Below are positions 1 to 10,590 of a DNA stretch of 64,000 bases, one piece after another. Origin of the DNA: Palaemon carinicauda (taxonomy: Eukaryota > Arthropoda > Malacostraca > Decapoda > Palaemonidae); assembly GCF_036898095.1 (NCBI RefSeq), contig NC_090766.1, forward strand, positions 33,197,495 to 33,261,494. Direction: 5' to 3'. The notes below the pieces were generated by a model, which was given only the letters and a program-made list of their open reading frames with translations, ran no database searches and was not told the DNA's origin. The position numbers and the translations under genes were made by a program. The first letter of the stretch is position 1. Each line of letters opens with the position of its first letter.

Positions 1-1
1 T

Positions 2-331
2 CTGAGGAGTATGGCTGGTGTATCTCGAGTAGATAGGGTTAGGAACGAAGTGGTGAGGGAGAGAACGGGTGTAAGAAATGAGTTAGCGGCTAGAGTGGAT
101 ATGAATGTGTTGAGGTGGTTTGGCCATGTTGAGAGAATGGAAAATGGTTGTCTGCTAAAGAAGGTGATGAATGCAAGAGTTGATGGGAGAAGTACAAGAG
201 GAAGGCCAAGGTTTGGGTGGATGGATGGTGTGAAGAAAGCTCTGGGTGATAGGAGGATAGATGTGAGAGAGGCAAGAGAGCGTGCTAGAAATAGGAATGA
301 ATGGCGAGCGATTGTGACGCAGTTCCAGTAG
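2..331 (+). CDS. C-terminal end of a non-LTR retrotransposon reverse transcriptase (partial)
   Basis: The frame is open from base 2 and ends at TAG 329-331, so the protein begins outside the window. The visible ~109 residues are basic and carry the signature RWFGHVERM followed by an R-G-R-P-x-x-x-W-x-D block and an E-W-R-A-I-V tail. This is the usual C-terminus of LINE-type endonuclease/reverse-transcriptase proteins found many times in arthropod genomes. The catalytic RT core lies upstream and is not seen. It is followed by a ~250-bp 3' UTR. I cannot name the clade with certainty; RTE- or Jockey-like are both possible. Confidence 0.75.
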   Translation: MRSMAGVSRVDRVRNEVVRERTGVRNELAARVDMNVLRWFGHVERMENGCLLKKVMNARVDGRSTRGRPRFGWMDGVKKALGDRRIDVREARERARNRNEWRAIVTQFQ

Positions 332-604
332 GCCCTGCTGCTTCCTCCGGGGCCTTAGATGACCGCGGAGGTAGCAGCAGTAGGGGAGTCAGCATTATGA
401 AGCTTCATCTGTGGTGGAAATGTGGGAGGTTGGGCTGTGGCACCCTAGCAGTACCAGCTGAACTCGGTTGAGTCCCTGATTAGGCTGAAGGAACATAGAG
501 AGTAGAGGTCCCCTTTTTGTTTTGTTTCATTGTTGGTGTCGGCTACCCCCCAAAATTGGGGGAAGTGCCTTGGTATATAGATAGATAGATTATTATTATT
601 ATCA
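332..604 (+). mobile_element. LINE 3' UTR with terminal hairpin and simple-repeat tail
   Basis: This stretch follows the RT stop codon. A perfect stem-loop sits at 547-562 (CCCCCAA, loop AA, TTGGGGG), 22 bases before a short TAGATAGATAGA run (from about 574) and (ATT)n to 604. LINE reverse transcriptases often recognise a 3' hairpin next to a short tandem tail; here that role is inferred. The (ATT)n tail is shared with the next repeat, which lies in opposite orientation. Confidence 0.55.
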
Positions 605-905
605 ATTGCTAAGCTACAACCATATTTACAAAAGCAGGATGCTATAAGCCCGGGGGCTCCAACAGGGAAAATAGCCCAGTGATGAAAGGAAAGAAGGAAA
701 AATAAAATATCTTAAGAGTAACATTAAAATAAATATATCCTATATAACTATAAAAACCTTAACAAAACATGAGGAAGAGAAATAATATAGTATGTGTGCC
801 CGAGTGTACCCTCAAGCAAGATAACTCTAACCCAAGACAGTGGAAGACCATGGTATAGAAGCTATGGCACTACCCAAGAAGAGAGAACAGTATGATTGAA
901 TATAT
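602..905 (-). mobile_element. Interspersed repeat with (AAT)n tail, copy 1
   Basis: A copy of a repeat family seen seven times in the window (also 1538-1640, 8697-9050, 9895-10131, 10192-10330, 10391-10681, 20201-20720). Shared landmarks read in this orientation are GCTAAGCTACAACC, AAGCAGGATGCTATAAGC, GGGCTCCAACAGGGAAAATA and CCAAGACAGTGGAAGACCAT. The family's end is always attached to (AAT)n. That tail suggests LINE-style retrotransposition by a partner enzyme. No coding capacity is seen. Confidence 0.7.
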
Positions 906-907
906 GA

Positions 908-1265
908 TTGAAGTAATGGGAGTGTGAGATAATTTGCCATTTGAAAGTGTACGTTTTAGTAAGGAGATTAAAATGAACGGTTCAGGAAATGGAAGTGTAA
1001 GATAATTTGTAATTTGAAAGTGTACCTTTTTAGCAGAGTAAAAAATGTACAGTTGAAATAATAAGAGTGTAAGATAACTTAGAATTTGAGAGTAGACATT
1101 TTAGTAACGAGTAAAAAATGTACGGTTCAAAAAAAGGAAATGTTAGAAAATTTGCAATTTCAAAGTAAACGTTATTGTTAAGAGTCGAAAATATACGAAT
1201 GAAGAAATGGAAGTATAAGATAATGAGCTTGTATTTAAAGCATAATTAAACTAAAGATGAAAAAA
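908..1265. repeat. Degenerate ~73-bp minisatellite, five units
   Basis: Units start near 911, 985, 1054, 1129 and 1201. Each opens with a variant of GGAAGTGTAAGATAATTTG and continues with TTTGAAAGTGTACNTTTTAG and a TACGGTTCA-like block. Spacing is 69 to 75 bases. A further diverged copy of the opening block lies near 1332. The region is AT-rich and has no supported ORF. Confidence 0.6.
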
Positions 1266-1537
1266 GATTCAGATTGAAAACATATATAATCAAATTGTTA
1301 TTATAATCCTGATTCAATTATTTTGTATCATATGAAGAAACGGAAGCGTAAAATAAGTTGCTGGTAATTTATGGCATATTTCAGCTGAACATATGCAAGA
1401 TGATACGAATACTCAGTTCGAAAAATTTCTACCACTATCCTGATTATATCATTTTTTTTTTTATCTTATTTTGTGTCATATGATTGGAACTGAAAACAGT
1501 CAACTTTACCTTTAATTGTGCATTACTTCTCTTGTAG
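1266..1537. other. AT-rich stretch, no feature recognised
   Basis: AT-rich sequence with a T run at about 1452-1461 and one isolated minisatellite-like block near 1332. I see no ORF, RNA or repeat family beyond that. Confidence 0.5.
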
Positions 1538-1636
1538 TTTATTTATTTCCTTATTTCCTTTTTGGGCTACTTTTTCCGGATGGAGTCATTGGGCTTATAG
1601 CATCCTGCTTTTCCAACTTGAGCTGTAGCGTATAGC

Positions 1637-1640
<4 letters not shown>
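1538..1640 (+). mobile_element. Interspersed repeat with (AAT)n tail, copy 2
   Basis: Contains the tail-proximal block of the family: TTTGGGCTAC, TTGGGCTTATAGCATCCTGC and TTTTCCAACTTGAGCTGTAG, then runs directly into the (AAT)n tract at 1639. Only the last ~100 bases of the family are present, so it looks 5'-truncated. Confidence 0.7.
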
Positions 1641-1683
<43 letters not shown>

Positions 1684-1707
1684 TCATTATTATTATCAAT
1701 AATAATA

Positions 1708-1750
<43 letters not shown>

Positions 1751-1760
1751 TTAAAACGAA

Positions 1761-1831
<71 letters not shown>

Positions 1832-1851
1832 TGAATAATAAAAACAACACC

Positions 1852-1910
<59 letters not shown>

Positions 1911-1911
1911 G
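1639..1911. repeat. Compound (AAT)n microsatellite
   Basis: About 270 bases made almost wholly of AAT units, broken by short interruptions near 1682-1712, 1751-1763 and 1828-1853. It forms the tail of the preceding interspersed repeat. The polyL/polyI/polyY ORFs across it on the minus strand are translation artefacts of the repeat. Confidence 0.95.
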
Positions 1912-1978
1912 GAATTTTCAGACTTTTCGATAAATTTGCACCGCCAAAAAAGAGGATAATCATTTTCGCAAAGTCTGC

Positions 1979-2003
1979 AAAAAAAAAAAAAAAAAAAAAA
2001 AAA
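1979..2003. repeat. Poly(A) tract
   Basis: About 24 consecutive A residues in otherwise non-repetitive DNA. It may be a retroposed tail, but I see no element attached to it. Confidence 0.6.
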
Positions 2004-2332
2004 TCCAGACAGACAGATTGACACACAAGAAGAAAGAGGAAGAAGAAAATTGCTCATCTCAGGAAAAATAATTGCCGTTTTTATGATTGCCCGAACGAAG
2101 ATTGCCATCCTTTGCCTGAAAACTTGCCATTAAGAGACTCGTTAAAGGGGAGAGAGAGAGCGTAATTATAACGAAGATAATTAGCCTGGGAAGGCAATGC
2201 AATCGATTGCCATTAATCATTCCATTATGGGTTTTAATGTAATACAGCTGCGCTGTGTCTCATTTGTATTCATATTTCTCTTAACCTAAATCTTGATTAA
2301 TGATCTCTTGCCTCCCTCCGCTGATTGCCTCT

Positions 2333-2333
<1 letters not shown>
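2004..2333. other. Non-repetitive stretch, nothing recognised
   Basis: Ordinary AT-rich sequence leading into the (CT)n minisatellite. No ORF above background, no RNA gene and no known repeat seen. Confidence 0.4.
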
Positions 2334-2374
<41 letters not shown>

Positions 2375-2441
2375 ATGGAGAAGATAGCATTGAGATATTG
2401 TGAAAGACTTGAGTTCTTACGAAAGAAAACTCCTTGCGTAT

Positions 2442-2494
<53 letters not shown>

Positions 2495-2558
2495 AATGGA
2501 GAAGATAGCATTGGGATATTGTGAAAGACTAGAGTTCTTACGGAGAAAACTCTTTGCG

Positions 2559-2607
<49 letters not shown>

Positions 2608-2676
2608 AATGGAGAAGATAGCATTGAGATATTGTGAAAGACTTGAGTTCTTACGAAAAAAAAACTCCTTGCGTAT

Positions 2677-2718
<42 letters not shown>

Positions 2719-2781
2719 ATGGAGAAGATAGCATTGGGATATTGTGAAAGACTAGAGTTCTTACGGAGAAAACTCTTTGCG

Positions 2782-2824
<43 letters not shown>

Positions 2825-2897
2825 GGCTAATGGAGAAGATAGCATTGAGATATTGTGAAAGACTTGAGTTCTTACGAAAAAAAAACTCCTTGCGTAT

Positions 2898-2951
<54 letters not shown>

Positions 2952-3014
2952 ATGGAGAAGATAGCATTGGGATATTGAGAAAGACTAGAGTTCTTACGGA
3001 GAAAACTCTTTGCG

Positions 3015-3051
<37 letters not shown>

Positions 3052-3115
3052 GGAGAAGATAGCATTGAGATATTGTGACAGAATTGAGATCTTACGGAGA
3101 AAACTCCTTGCGTAT

Positions 3116-3161
<46 letters not shown>

Positions 3162-3225
3162 GGAGGAGATAGCATTGACATATTGTGACAGAATTGAGAT
3201 CTTACGGAGAAAACTCCTTGCGTAT

Positions 3226-3273
<48 letters not shown>

Positions 3274-3290
3274 AGAAGATAGCATTAAGA
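2334..3290. repeat. ~110-bp minisatellite linked by (CT)n tracts, alternating subunits
   Basis: Nine copies of a block opening with ATGGAGAAGATAGCATTG occur near 2374, 2496, 2609, 2718, 2828, 2951, 3051, 3160 and 3270, each separated by 30-50 bases of (CT)n. The first six alternate between type A (GAGATATTG, GACTTGAG, ACTCCTTGCG) and type B (GGGATATTG, GACTAGAG, ACTCTTTGCG), so the repeating unit of the older part is a ~230-bp dimer. Units 7 and 8 are a third type (GACAGAATTGAGATC) and unit 9 is decayed. Reading frames through this block are artefacts. Confidence 0.9.
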
Positions 3291-3477
3291 ATCGTGATTG
3301 ATGTAGACTTTCACCACCTGTCCGTTAAATGAATAGACATCAAATTGGTTTCAATACACCTCGTTCAAATGAACAAACACCAAATTGTCTTAAAATGAAC
3401 CTTTTCTAGGTGTCAGAATCATCCTTATTCTAAAAGGACTCTTTCTAATGCGCCAACAACACCTTTGTTCTAAAATA

Positions 3478-4955
3478 AGTCTTCCTTATAACTCAACATC
3501 ACTGTAGTTCCAACCTGAATCTTTCAGATAACTTCACATCACTGTAGCTCCAACTTGGATATCCTTGATTAACTCAACATCACTGTAGTTCCAATCTGAA
3601 TCTTTCAGATAACTTCACATCACTGTAGTTCCAACTTGGATCTCCTTGATTAACTCAACATCACTGTAGTTCCAACCTGAATCTTCTTGCTAACTCAACA
3701 TCACTGTAGATCCAACCTGAATCTTCTTGTTAACTCAACATCACTGTAGTTCCATACTGAATCTTTCAGATAACTTCACATCACTGTAGCTCCAACCTGG
3801 ATCTCCTTGATTAACTCAACATCACTGTAGTTCCAAACTGACTTTTTCAGATAACTTCACATCACTGTAGTTCCAACTTGGATCTCCTTGATTAACTCAA
3901 CATCACTGTAGTTCCAAACTGACTTTTTCAGATAACTTCACATCACTGTAGTTCCAACCTGGATCTTCCTGATAACTCAACATTACTATAGTTCCAACCT
4001 GACTCTTCCTGACAACTTAACATCACTGCAGTTCCAACCTGAATCTTCTTGCTAACTCAACATCACTGTAGTTCCACCCTGATTTTTCTTGATGACTCAA
4101 CATCACTGTAATTCCAACCTGAATCTTAGTGATAACTCAATCAACACCATTGTAATTCCAACCTAATTCTTCCTGCTAACTCAACATCACTATAGTTCCA
4201 ACCTGATTCTTCCTGACAACTTAACATCACTGTAGTTCCAACTTGATTCTTCTTGATAACTCAACATCAATGTAGTTCCAGCCTGACTCTTCCTAACAAC
4301 TTAACATCACTGTAGTTCCAACTTGATTCTTCTTGATAACTCAACATCACTGTAGTTCCAACTTGATTCTTCTTGATAACTCAACGTCAATGTAGTTCCA
4401 ACTTGATTCTTCTTGATAACTCAACATCAATGTAGTTCCAGCCTGACTCTTCTTGACAACTTAACATCACTGTAGTTCCAACTTGATTCTTCTTGATAAC
4501 TCAACATCACTGTAATTCCAACCTGAATCTTAGTGATAACTTAATCAACACCATTGTAATTCCAACCTGATTCTTCCTGCTAACTCAACATCACTATAGT
4601 TCCAACCTGATTCTTCCTGACAACTTAACATCACTGTAGTTCCAACTTGATTCTTCTTGATAACTCAACATCACTGTAGTTCCAACTTGATTCTTCTTGA
4701 TAACTCAACATCAATGTAGTTCCAACTTGATTCTTCTTGATAACTCAACATCAATGTAGTTCCAGCCTGACTCTTCTTGACAACTTAACATCACTGTAGT
4801 TCCAACTTGATTCTTCTTGATAACTCAACATCACTGTAGTTCCAACTTGATTCTTCTTGATAACTCAACATCACTGTAGTTCCAACTTGATTCTTCTTGA
4901 TAACTCAACATCAATGTAGTTCCAAACTGACTCTTCCTGATAACCCAACATCACC
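3478..4955. repeat. 40-bp minisatellite, about 36 copies
   Basis: The unit is about 40 bases, of the form AACTCAACATCACTGTAGTT followed by CCAACTTGATTCTTCTTGAT. Copies fill the interval almost without interruption. The left part alternates AACTTCACATCACTGTAG and AACTCAACATCACTGTAG forms, i.e. a two-unit higher-order repeat. A ten-unit block near 4101 is duplicated 404 bases downstream near 4505, marked by the rare variant ATCTTAGTGATAACT and the longer ATCAACACCATTG unit. Decayed related sequence precedes it from about 3300. Confidence 0.92.
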
Positions 4956-5377
4956 TTCGTTCTAAAATCAGTTTTTCCTATGAGCCAACAATTAATTTAT
5001 TTTGATATCTAATATCACTCTTCCGTTCCTAAAATGACTTTTGATAGAATATAAAACATTCTTATAAGCCAAAATTGATTTTCCCTATAAACCAAATAAT
5101 TTCTCCTAATAAGTAAAAACATGAACCTCTTTTCTGCATATGGTATTTATAAAACATTAAAAAGGTTAGGTTAAAGTTTTACATCTGACTCATATATTGG
5201 CCTAAAATTCTTGGTTACCAGTTATTGCATCACAGAATAAAAAGATGGCTGAATGAAATCTGTGGCCGTTTTATTATGCAATTACTGGCAATGGCTGAAA
5301 TACATATCGCATTTGAACTGAATGCTTTATCTCCGCATTTTATTTGCAATAAACCCCCAAATTGAAAACTAGCCCTT

Positions 5378-5382
<5 letters not shown>
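4956..5382. other. Non-repetitive AT-rich stretch, nothing recognised
   Basis: Sequence between two satellite blocks. I see no ORF, RNA gene or mobile element. Confidence 0.4.
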
Positions 5383-5425
<43 letters not shown>

Positions 5426-5446
5426 AACAATGGTACACAGAAAGGA

Positions 5447-5484
<38 letters not shown>

Positions 5485-5512
5485 AACAATGTTAAACAGA
5501 AAGGAACATTTT

Positions 5513-5556
<44 letters not shown>

Positions 5557-5612
5557 AACAATGTTACACAGAAAAAACATTCTCTCTCTAAACAATGGTA
5601 CACAGGAAGGAA

Positions 5613-5665
<53 letters not shown>

Positions 5666-5905
5666 AAACCATGATTGATTTTGTTGTGATATTCCGCGTT
5701 CTTTCCAGCCCGATGGCTGCATCCCCCTACTGATGTGAGATTATTGGCCATTCCGCTATTTTGCCTCTCGACGACAAAAGGCAAAAGCCATATTAAATAT
5801 TGTGTAAACAAGGGCGCAGCTCTTCCGTCTTATCCACGACCCTTCCTTGTTCTCATTGTCATTCACTGGTGAAATAAAAAAAAAAAACAATTTTACAGAG
5901 GGATA

Positions 5906-5951
<46 letters not shown>

Positions 5952-5985
5952 ATTAAGAAAACAGTATTATATAAAGAGGAATATT

Positions 5986-6038
<53 letters not shown>

Positions 6039-6144
6039 AACAATGTTAAACAGAAAGGAACATTCTCTCTCTCTCTCTCTCTAAACAATGTTAAACAGAA
6101 AGGAACATTCTCTCTCTCTAAACAATGTTACACAGAAAAGAACA

Positions 6145-6185
<41 letters not shown>

Positions 6186-6241
6186 AACAATGTTACACAG
6201 AAAAAACATTCTCTCTCTAAACAATGGTACACAGGAAGGAA

Positions 6242-6292
<51 letters not shown>

Positions 6293-6530
6293 AACCATGA
6301 TTGATTTTGTTGTGATATTCTGCGTTCTTTCCAGCCCGATGGCTGCATCCCCCTACTGATGTGAGATTATTGGCCATTCCGCTATTTTGCCTCTCGACGA
6401 CAAAAGGCAAAAGCCATATTAAATATTGTGTAAACAAGGGCGCAGCTCTTCCGTCTTATCCACGACCCTTCCTTGTTCTCATTGTCATTCACTGGTGAAA
6501 TAAAAAAAAAAACAATTTTACAGAGGGATA

Positions 6531-6588
<58 letters not shown>

Positions 6589-6622
6589 ATTAAGAAAACA
6601 GTATTATATAAAGAGGAATATT

Positions 6623-6668
<46 letters not shown>
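5383..6668. repeat. (CT)n-rich block with a 626-bp tandem duplication
   Basis: Long (CT)n tracts alternate with a short unit of the form AAACAATGTTACACAGAAAG. Around 5554-6035 and 6182-6668 the same ordered segments recur with a constant offset of 626 bases: CCATGATTGATTTTGTTGTG (5669 and 6295), CAAGGGCGCAGCTCTTCCG (5810 and 6436), the A run and the AAGAAAACAGTATTATATAA block. Copies are nearly identical outside the (CT)n lengths, which points to a recent tandem duplication or a collapsed/expanded assembly. ER- and SL-repeat ORFs here are artefacts. Confidence 0.9.
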
Positions 6669-6671
<3 letters not shown>

Positions 6672-6712
6672 GAAAATCAATATACTTATTCCGCCGTGAT
6701 ATTTGCGGGCCT

Positions 6713-6713
6713 C

Positions 6714-6785
<72 letters not shown>
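6713..6785. repeat. (AAT)n microsatellite
   Basis: About 73 bases of uninterrupted TAA/AAT units. No adjoining copy of the (AAT)n-tailed interspersed repeat is seen here. Confidence 0.95.
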
Positions 6786-7220
6786 TCTCATCTCATTAGA
6801 TGAAGAACTTCGAAGCCTTTTCTAACACCATCGGCAACTTCAAGAATTCAGAGGCTCAGATTCAACCTCTTAAAAATCACCTGTTCGCGATAGCACCTCA
6901 TATCTCCGCGAGCCATGACGATGTCTCTTCGGTCAGGCCAGCCTCGGCCGACCTCAATCTTTCTCATCGTCTATCATCCTTTGCTGTTTACCTTCTCGGT
7001 CCTATCAGGGCTGCGTTACTCCATCATGAGAGATAGATCTCGGTGCTTGAGTCTTCCTCCTCCGGTGACTATTCGTCTTCGTTTAATAGCCTTCTTTTTG
7101 ACAGCCTTCTTTATTAAGAGGACCTCGAGGCTCGGACGGGCAAGGGCACAGGAGTGGCATTGCTTTTCTTGGCTGATGAAGGATGAACTTTAGTTATTTT
7201 TAGTTTTATTATGATTTCAT
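6786..7220. other. Unassigned stretch with two overlapping short ORFs
   Basis: Two plus-strand ORFs of 78 and 92 codons overlap (6800-7036 and 6915-7193). Their products show no motif I recognise, and overlapping frames of this length are common by chance in a GC-balanced stretch. It lies between a microsatellite and a SINE and may be transposon debris. I do not call a gene. Confidence 0.3.
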
Positions 7221-7223
7221 CCC

Positions 7224-7760
7224 CCTGGCTTGTACAGTGGTAACGTGTCTGCCTTGCATTCGCAAGGCGGCAGATCGATCCCAGACCGGGACCGTAAGTT
7301 TAAGCTGTTTACTGGGAATGCCATTGCTGTCGTTGGATACCACAGTGGGGGTTGGGCTTGCCTGCTGTCGTTCTGGTGAGCATCTATCTTTAACCTTTAC
7401 ATATAAGGGTTCTGGGGGCCTGTTGAAAAAGTTCCCGCCTAACAATCTGGCGGACTGGGGTTCGAGCCCCCTTAAGCTCAATAGTCTCCTGTAGTATCTG
7501 CAACCTCACCATCCTTGTAAGATAAGGATGAGATGTTTGGGGGCGGAGGGGAGTATAGGTCTACCTACTGAGTCATCAGCAGCCATTGCCTGGCCCTCAT
7601 TGGTCCTAGCTTGGGTGGAGAGGAGGCTTGAATAGAGAAAGGGTTTGTGTATATATAGATCGTCAGTCTCTGGGGCATTGTCCTGCTAGCTAGGGCATTG
7701 TCACTGAACCTTGCATCTGCCATTGGCGAGTGACCTTTAAACTTTTAAACTGGTAAATCA
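7224..7760 (+). mobile_element. tRNA-derived SINE, composite, two B-box-like promoters
   Basis: The head (7224-7290) looks like a tRNA: an A-box-like TGGCTTGTACAGTGG at 7226-7240, an anticodon-arm-like CTTGCATTCGCAAG stem-loop and a B-box-like AGATCGATCCC near 7273-7283. It resembles tRNA-Ala. A second, better B box, GGTTCGAGCCC, lies near 7460 after a second tRNA-like half. The body that follows (CCTAGCTTGGGTGGAGAGG, near 7605, and CATTGTCCTGCTAGCTAGGG) is a block I associate with decapod interspersed repeats. It ends near CCTTTAAACTTTTAAAC at 7733-7749. No ORF is expected. Confidence 0.65.
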
Positions 7761-8214
7761 AATAAATCACTTATTTCTTTGTTCGAAAAAAAAAATTCTA
7801 GAAAATAATGTTTCCTAAACTGAGTTTCTGGATAAACGACTAATTTCCTATTACAAATTTAGAGGGAAAAAAAAGTCTGAAATTATACAAAAATATCGGA
7901 TACATTTACTTTGAACAAATAACTAATTTGTTCCAAATGGGCTAACCATTCATTTCTAGATTAATGAAGAGGTAAATTACTAATTACCTTTTGACAAACG
8001 TTTTATTTATACAAATACTATTCTCATATACACTTTAAATCTGAAATTAGTTTTGGGCCGTCATAGAAATAAAAGTGTAATATTGCCTAGGAAGCTCTTG
8101 ATGGTAATTTTGAAAACTGTCTATATTATCAGTTTTATGCAAACTGAATATTTTCTTTATTGATAATAATAATCTTATTTTAAGCATTATTAATATCATT
8201 AGTGGTACTGATTG
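7761..8214. other. AT-rich stretch, nothing recognised
   Basis: AT-rich sequence downstream of the SINE. No ORF, RNA or repeat family seen apart from short A runs. Confidence 0.4.
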
Positions 8215-8343
8215 ATTGACTGATTGATTGAGAGTTCCCTGGCATCCCGACATCTAAGGTCATTGACGCCAGTATCATTTGTTATAGATAAAGAATAAAA
8301 AAAACAAATTAAACCAATAAAAGTAAAGGTGTCCTTATAGAAG

Positions 8344-8640
8344 TTAAATAGCTTTCAGAAGACTTGCTTCTGAAATAAATCTGAAAATACCGCTAGCATG
8401 GTAGGACACATCATGTCCAAGAATCTTGGCAAAGATGAGCCTGCCATCTTCACCTCGAACCTCAGGCAGATATCTATTTCTTAAGGTACTGAAAGTTGGG
8501 CATTCGGTCAACAAGTGCTACTGGCAAGGGTACCAAACAGTTATTGCTATATGGCTGGTGTTGCTCAGTCATCAGAAACTCGTGTGTTAACTGAGTGTAA
8601 CCAATGCGAAGACGACAAAGATTAGTCTCCCACTTTCGTT
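8344..8640 (-). pseudogene. Broken RNase H C-terminus of a non-LTR retrotransposon
   Basis: Reading the minus strand from about 8640, one frame gives the motif LCRLRIGYTQLTHEFLM, which matches the conserved RIGHTxLTH block at the C-terminal RNase H end of I/Jockey-type LINE proteins. The continuation, with HLLTECPTFSTLRNRYLP, lies in a different frame, so at least one frameshift falls near 8495-8505. The second frame ends at TAA 8344-8346. The LINE 3' flank continues to about 8215, where the sequence CTGGCATCCCGACATCTAAG occurs. Upstream coding sequence is missing. Confidence 0.6.
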
Positions 8641-8696
8641 ACTTATCTCATCTTATTTCCATCTAATCATTCTTGGCATTACTTATTTATATCATT

Positions 8697-9050
8697 ATTA
8701 TTATTATTATTACTTGCTAAACTACAAGTCTACTTGGAAAAGCAGGAGGCTACAGGCCCTATAAGGGATCCAATAGGGAAAACAGACTAGGGAGGAAAGG
8801 AAATTGGGAAAAAGATAGAATAATTTGCCCATAAGCAGGAGAACTCTACCCCAAGACAGTGGAAGACCATGATACAGAGGTTATGGCACTACCTCCGACT
8901 AGAGAACAATGGTTTGATTTTGGAGTGTCCTTCTCCTAGAAGAGCTGCTGACCATAGCTAAAGAGTCTCTTCTACCCTTACCAAGAGGAAAGTAGCCACT
9001 GAACAATCACGGTGCAGTGGCTAACTCCTTGAATTCCATAAACGATGATA
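8697..9050 (-). mobile_element. Interspersed repeat with (AAT)n tail, copy 3 (longest minus-strand copy)
   Basis: Starts after (ATT)n at 8695 and contains GCTAAACTACAAGTC, AAAGCAGGAGGCTAC, GATCCAATAGGGAAAACAG, CCAAGACAGTGGAAGACCAT and then ~150 further bases including GAAGAGCTGCTGACCATAGC and AACAATCACGGTGCAGTGG. It shows that the family is longer than the ~100-base tail copies. Confidence 0.65.
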
Positions 9051-9894
9051 ACAAAACGAATATGGAAATGTGTTGATTGATACATCACTCATAATGAATA
9101 AAATAAATAAAATTAAATTGGTTTCCTCATATCCCCGCCTTGAAAAGGTAGAGAATGTAACGTTGGAAAAGTTTTACCCAATGCATGCAAGCCATAAATA
9201 GCTATTTTCCTGCGTAAAATAACAACATATTCTGTTCCTATTTTTTACGAGAATCTAGACTGAGTCTATTCATGAGTCGTATCACAAATATACATTAAGA
9301 ATATACACGTATTTTAATTCGATATATTGAGAAATACAACCCAATAATACTTGCAATTGCTCCTTGTCTTCGGTCGAGTCTCATACATTAATAGGAGTAA
9401 CCAGTTGCAAACGTTTCGTGTTGTTCAAGGATAATCTTACACACTTTACATGCTCCCAATTACGTTATTAAAACAGCCCCCTCCCCCCTCCCCCAACATG
9501 CCATTAACCCAACTCGCCCGCCACCATGCCATTTCCCCACCCGCCTTATGAACGAGAACTAACGTTGATGCAAGGATATTTAATAAAAACGTTTCTTTTG
9601 ACGTTTTTGTATTTTGCGTGTATAAACATATTTCCTAATAGAATGATAAAGAGGATAGATGTGTCACGAACGTTTTCCACTATAATGAGATCTAATGATT
9701 ATGAGATAACGCAAAATGTTTATTAAAAAAGGATTTTTCCATGGGGGGGGGGGGTCATTTCTGAACGTATGAGCAGACTATTTTGCAAATATAGGAGAAA
9801 AACAATTTGCACCATGAAGATTTCTCTTCACAACGAGAGATAACGATCCTCGTGAATTACATGATTAATAAATATTTTCATTCTTATATATGAG
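9051..9894. other. AT-rich stretch, no gene recognised
   Basis: Contains a C-rich patch near 9478-9493, a G run at 9744-9752 and a 66-codon ORF at 9526-9726 that I do not support. Otherwise featureless. Confidence 0.4.
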
Positions 9895-10066
9895 AGATCT
9901 ATTTTAACATTGTTACTGTTCTTAAGATACTTTATTTCTGTTGTTCGTTACTTCTCTTTTAGTTTACTTATTTCCTTATTTTCTTTCCTCATTGGGCTAC
10001 TTTTCTCTGTTGAAGCCCTTGGGCTTATAGCAGCTTGCTTTTTCAACTAGTGTTGTAGCTTAGCTT

Positions 10067-10131
<65 letters not shown>
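9895..10131 (+). mobile_element. Interspersed repeat copy 4 with (AAT)n tail
   Basis: Carries TTTAACATTGTTACTGTTCT, CATTGGGCTACTTTTCTC, GGGCTTATAGCAGC and GTTGTAGCTTAGC, followed by (AAT)n from 10068 to 10131. Confidence 0.75.
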
Positions 10132-10132
<1 letters not shown>

Positions 10133-10191
10133 GTACCTGTGAGGCTTACATGGTGTTAAGTAACTGATATTGGATTATCATTATTTTCTAT

Positions 10192-10330
10192 TATTACTTT
10201 CTAAGCTACAACCCTATTAGGATGTTATAATCACGAAGGCTCCAACCGAGAAAAAATAGCCCAGCGAGGAAAAGGAAAGAATATAAACTACAAGAGAAGT
10301 AATGAACAATTAACATAAACTATTTTTTTA
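10192..10330 (-). mobile_element. Interspersed repeat copy 5, inverted relative to copies 4 and 6
   Basis: Contains CTAAGCTACAACCCTATTAG, GGCTCCAACCGAG and AATAGCCCAGCGAGG, the complement of the family tail. With copies 4 and 6 it forms an inverted cluster within 800 bases. Confidence 0.65.
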
Positions 10331-10390
10331 GAATAGTAACAACATTAAAATATATTTTAAATGGTGTTCTGTAACTGATGTATTCTCTAT

Positions 10391-10590
10391 GGAACACTAT
10401 TCTATCTTATTTCTCTTCCTCTTGCTTTGTTATAGTTTCTATAGCTTATATAGGAAATATTTATTTTGATGTTAGTGTTCTTAATATATTTTATTTTTTC
10501 TTGTTTCTTTTCCTCACTGGGCTATTTTCCCTGTTGGAGCCCCTGTGCTTATAGCATACTGCTTTTCCAACTAGGGCTGTAGCTTAGCAA

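Noticed and set aside
1551..2108. Minus-strand ORFs rich in Leu, Ile and Tyr repeats
   Set aside because: Translation of an (AAT)n microsatellite; no codon structure or homologous domain.
2281..3172. ORFs encoding SL or ER dipeptide repeats, here and at 5230-6791
   Set aside because: Translation of (CT)n/(AG)n tracts in both strands; open only because the dinucleotide lacks stops.
3478..4955. CRISPR-like array of 40-bp repeats
   Set aside because: The repeats are directly adjacent with no unique spacers, and the sequence is animal. It is a minisatellite.
7224..7298. Functional tRNA gene
   Set aside because: The acceptor stem does not close and the sequence continues into a SINE body.
7209..7494. 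85- and 90-codon ORFs over the SINE
   Set aside because: They lie over tRNA-like sequence on both strands and have no protein signature.
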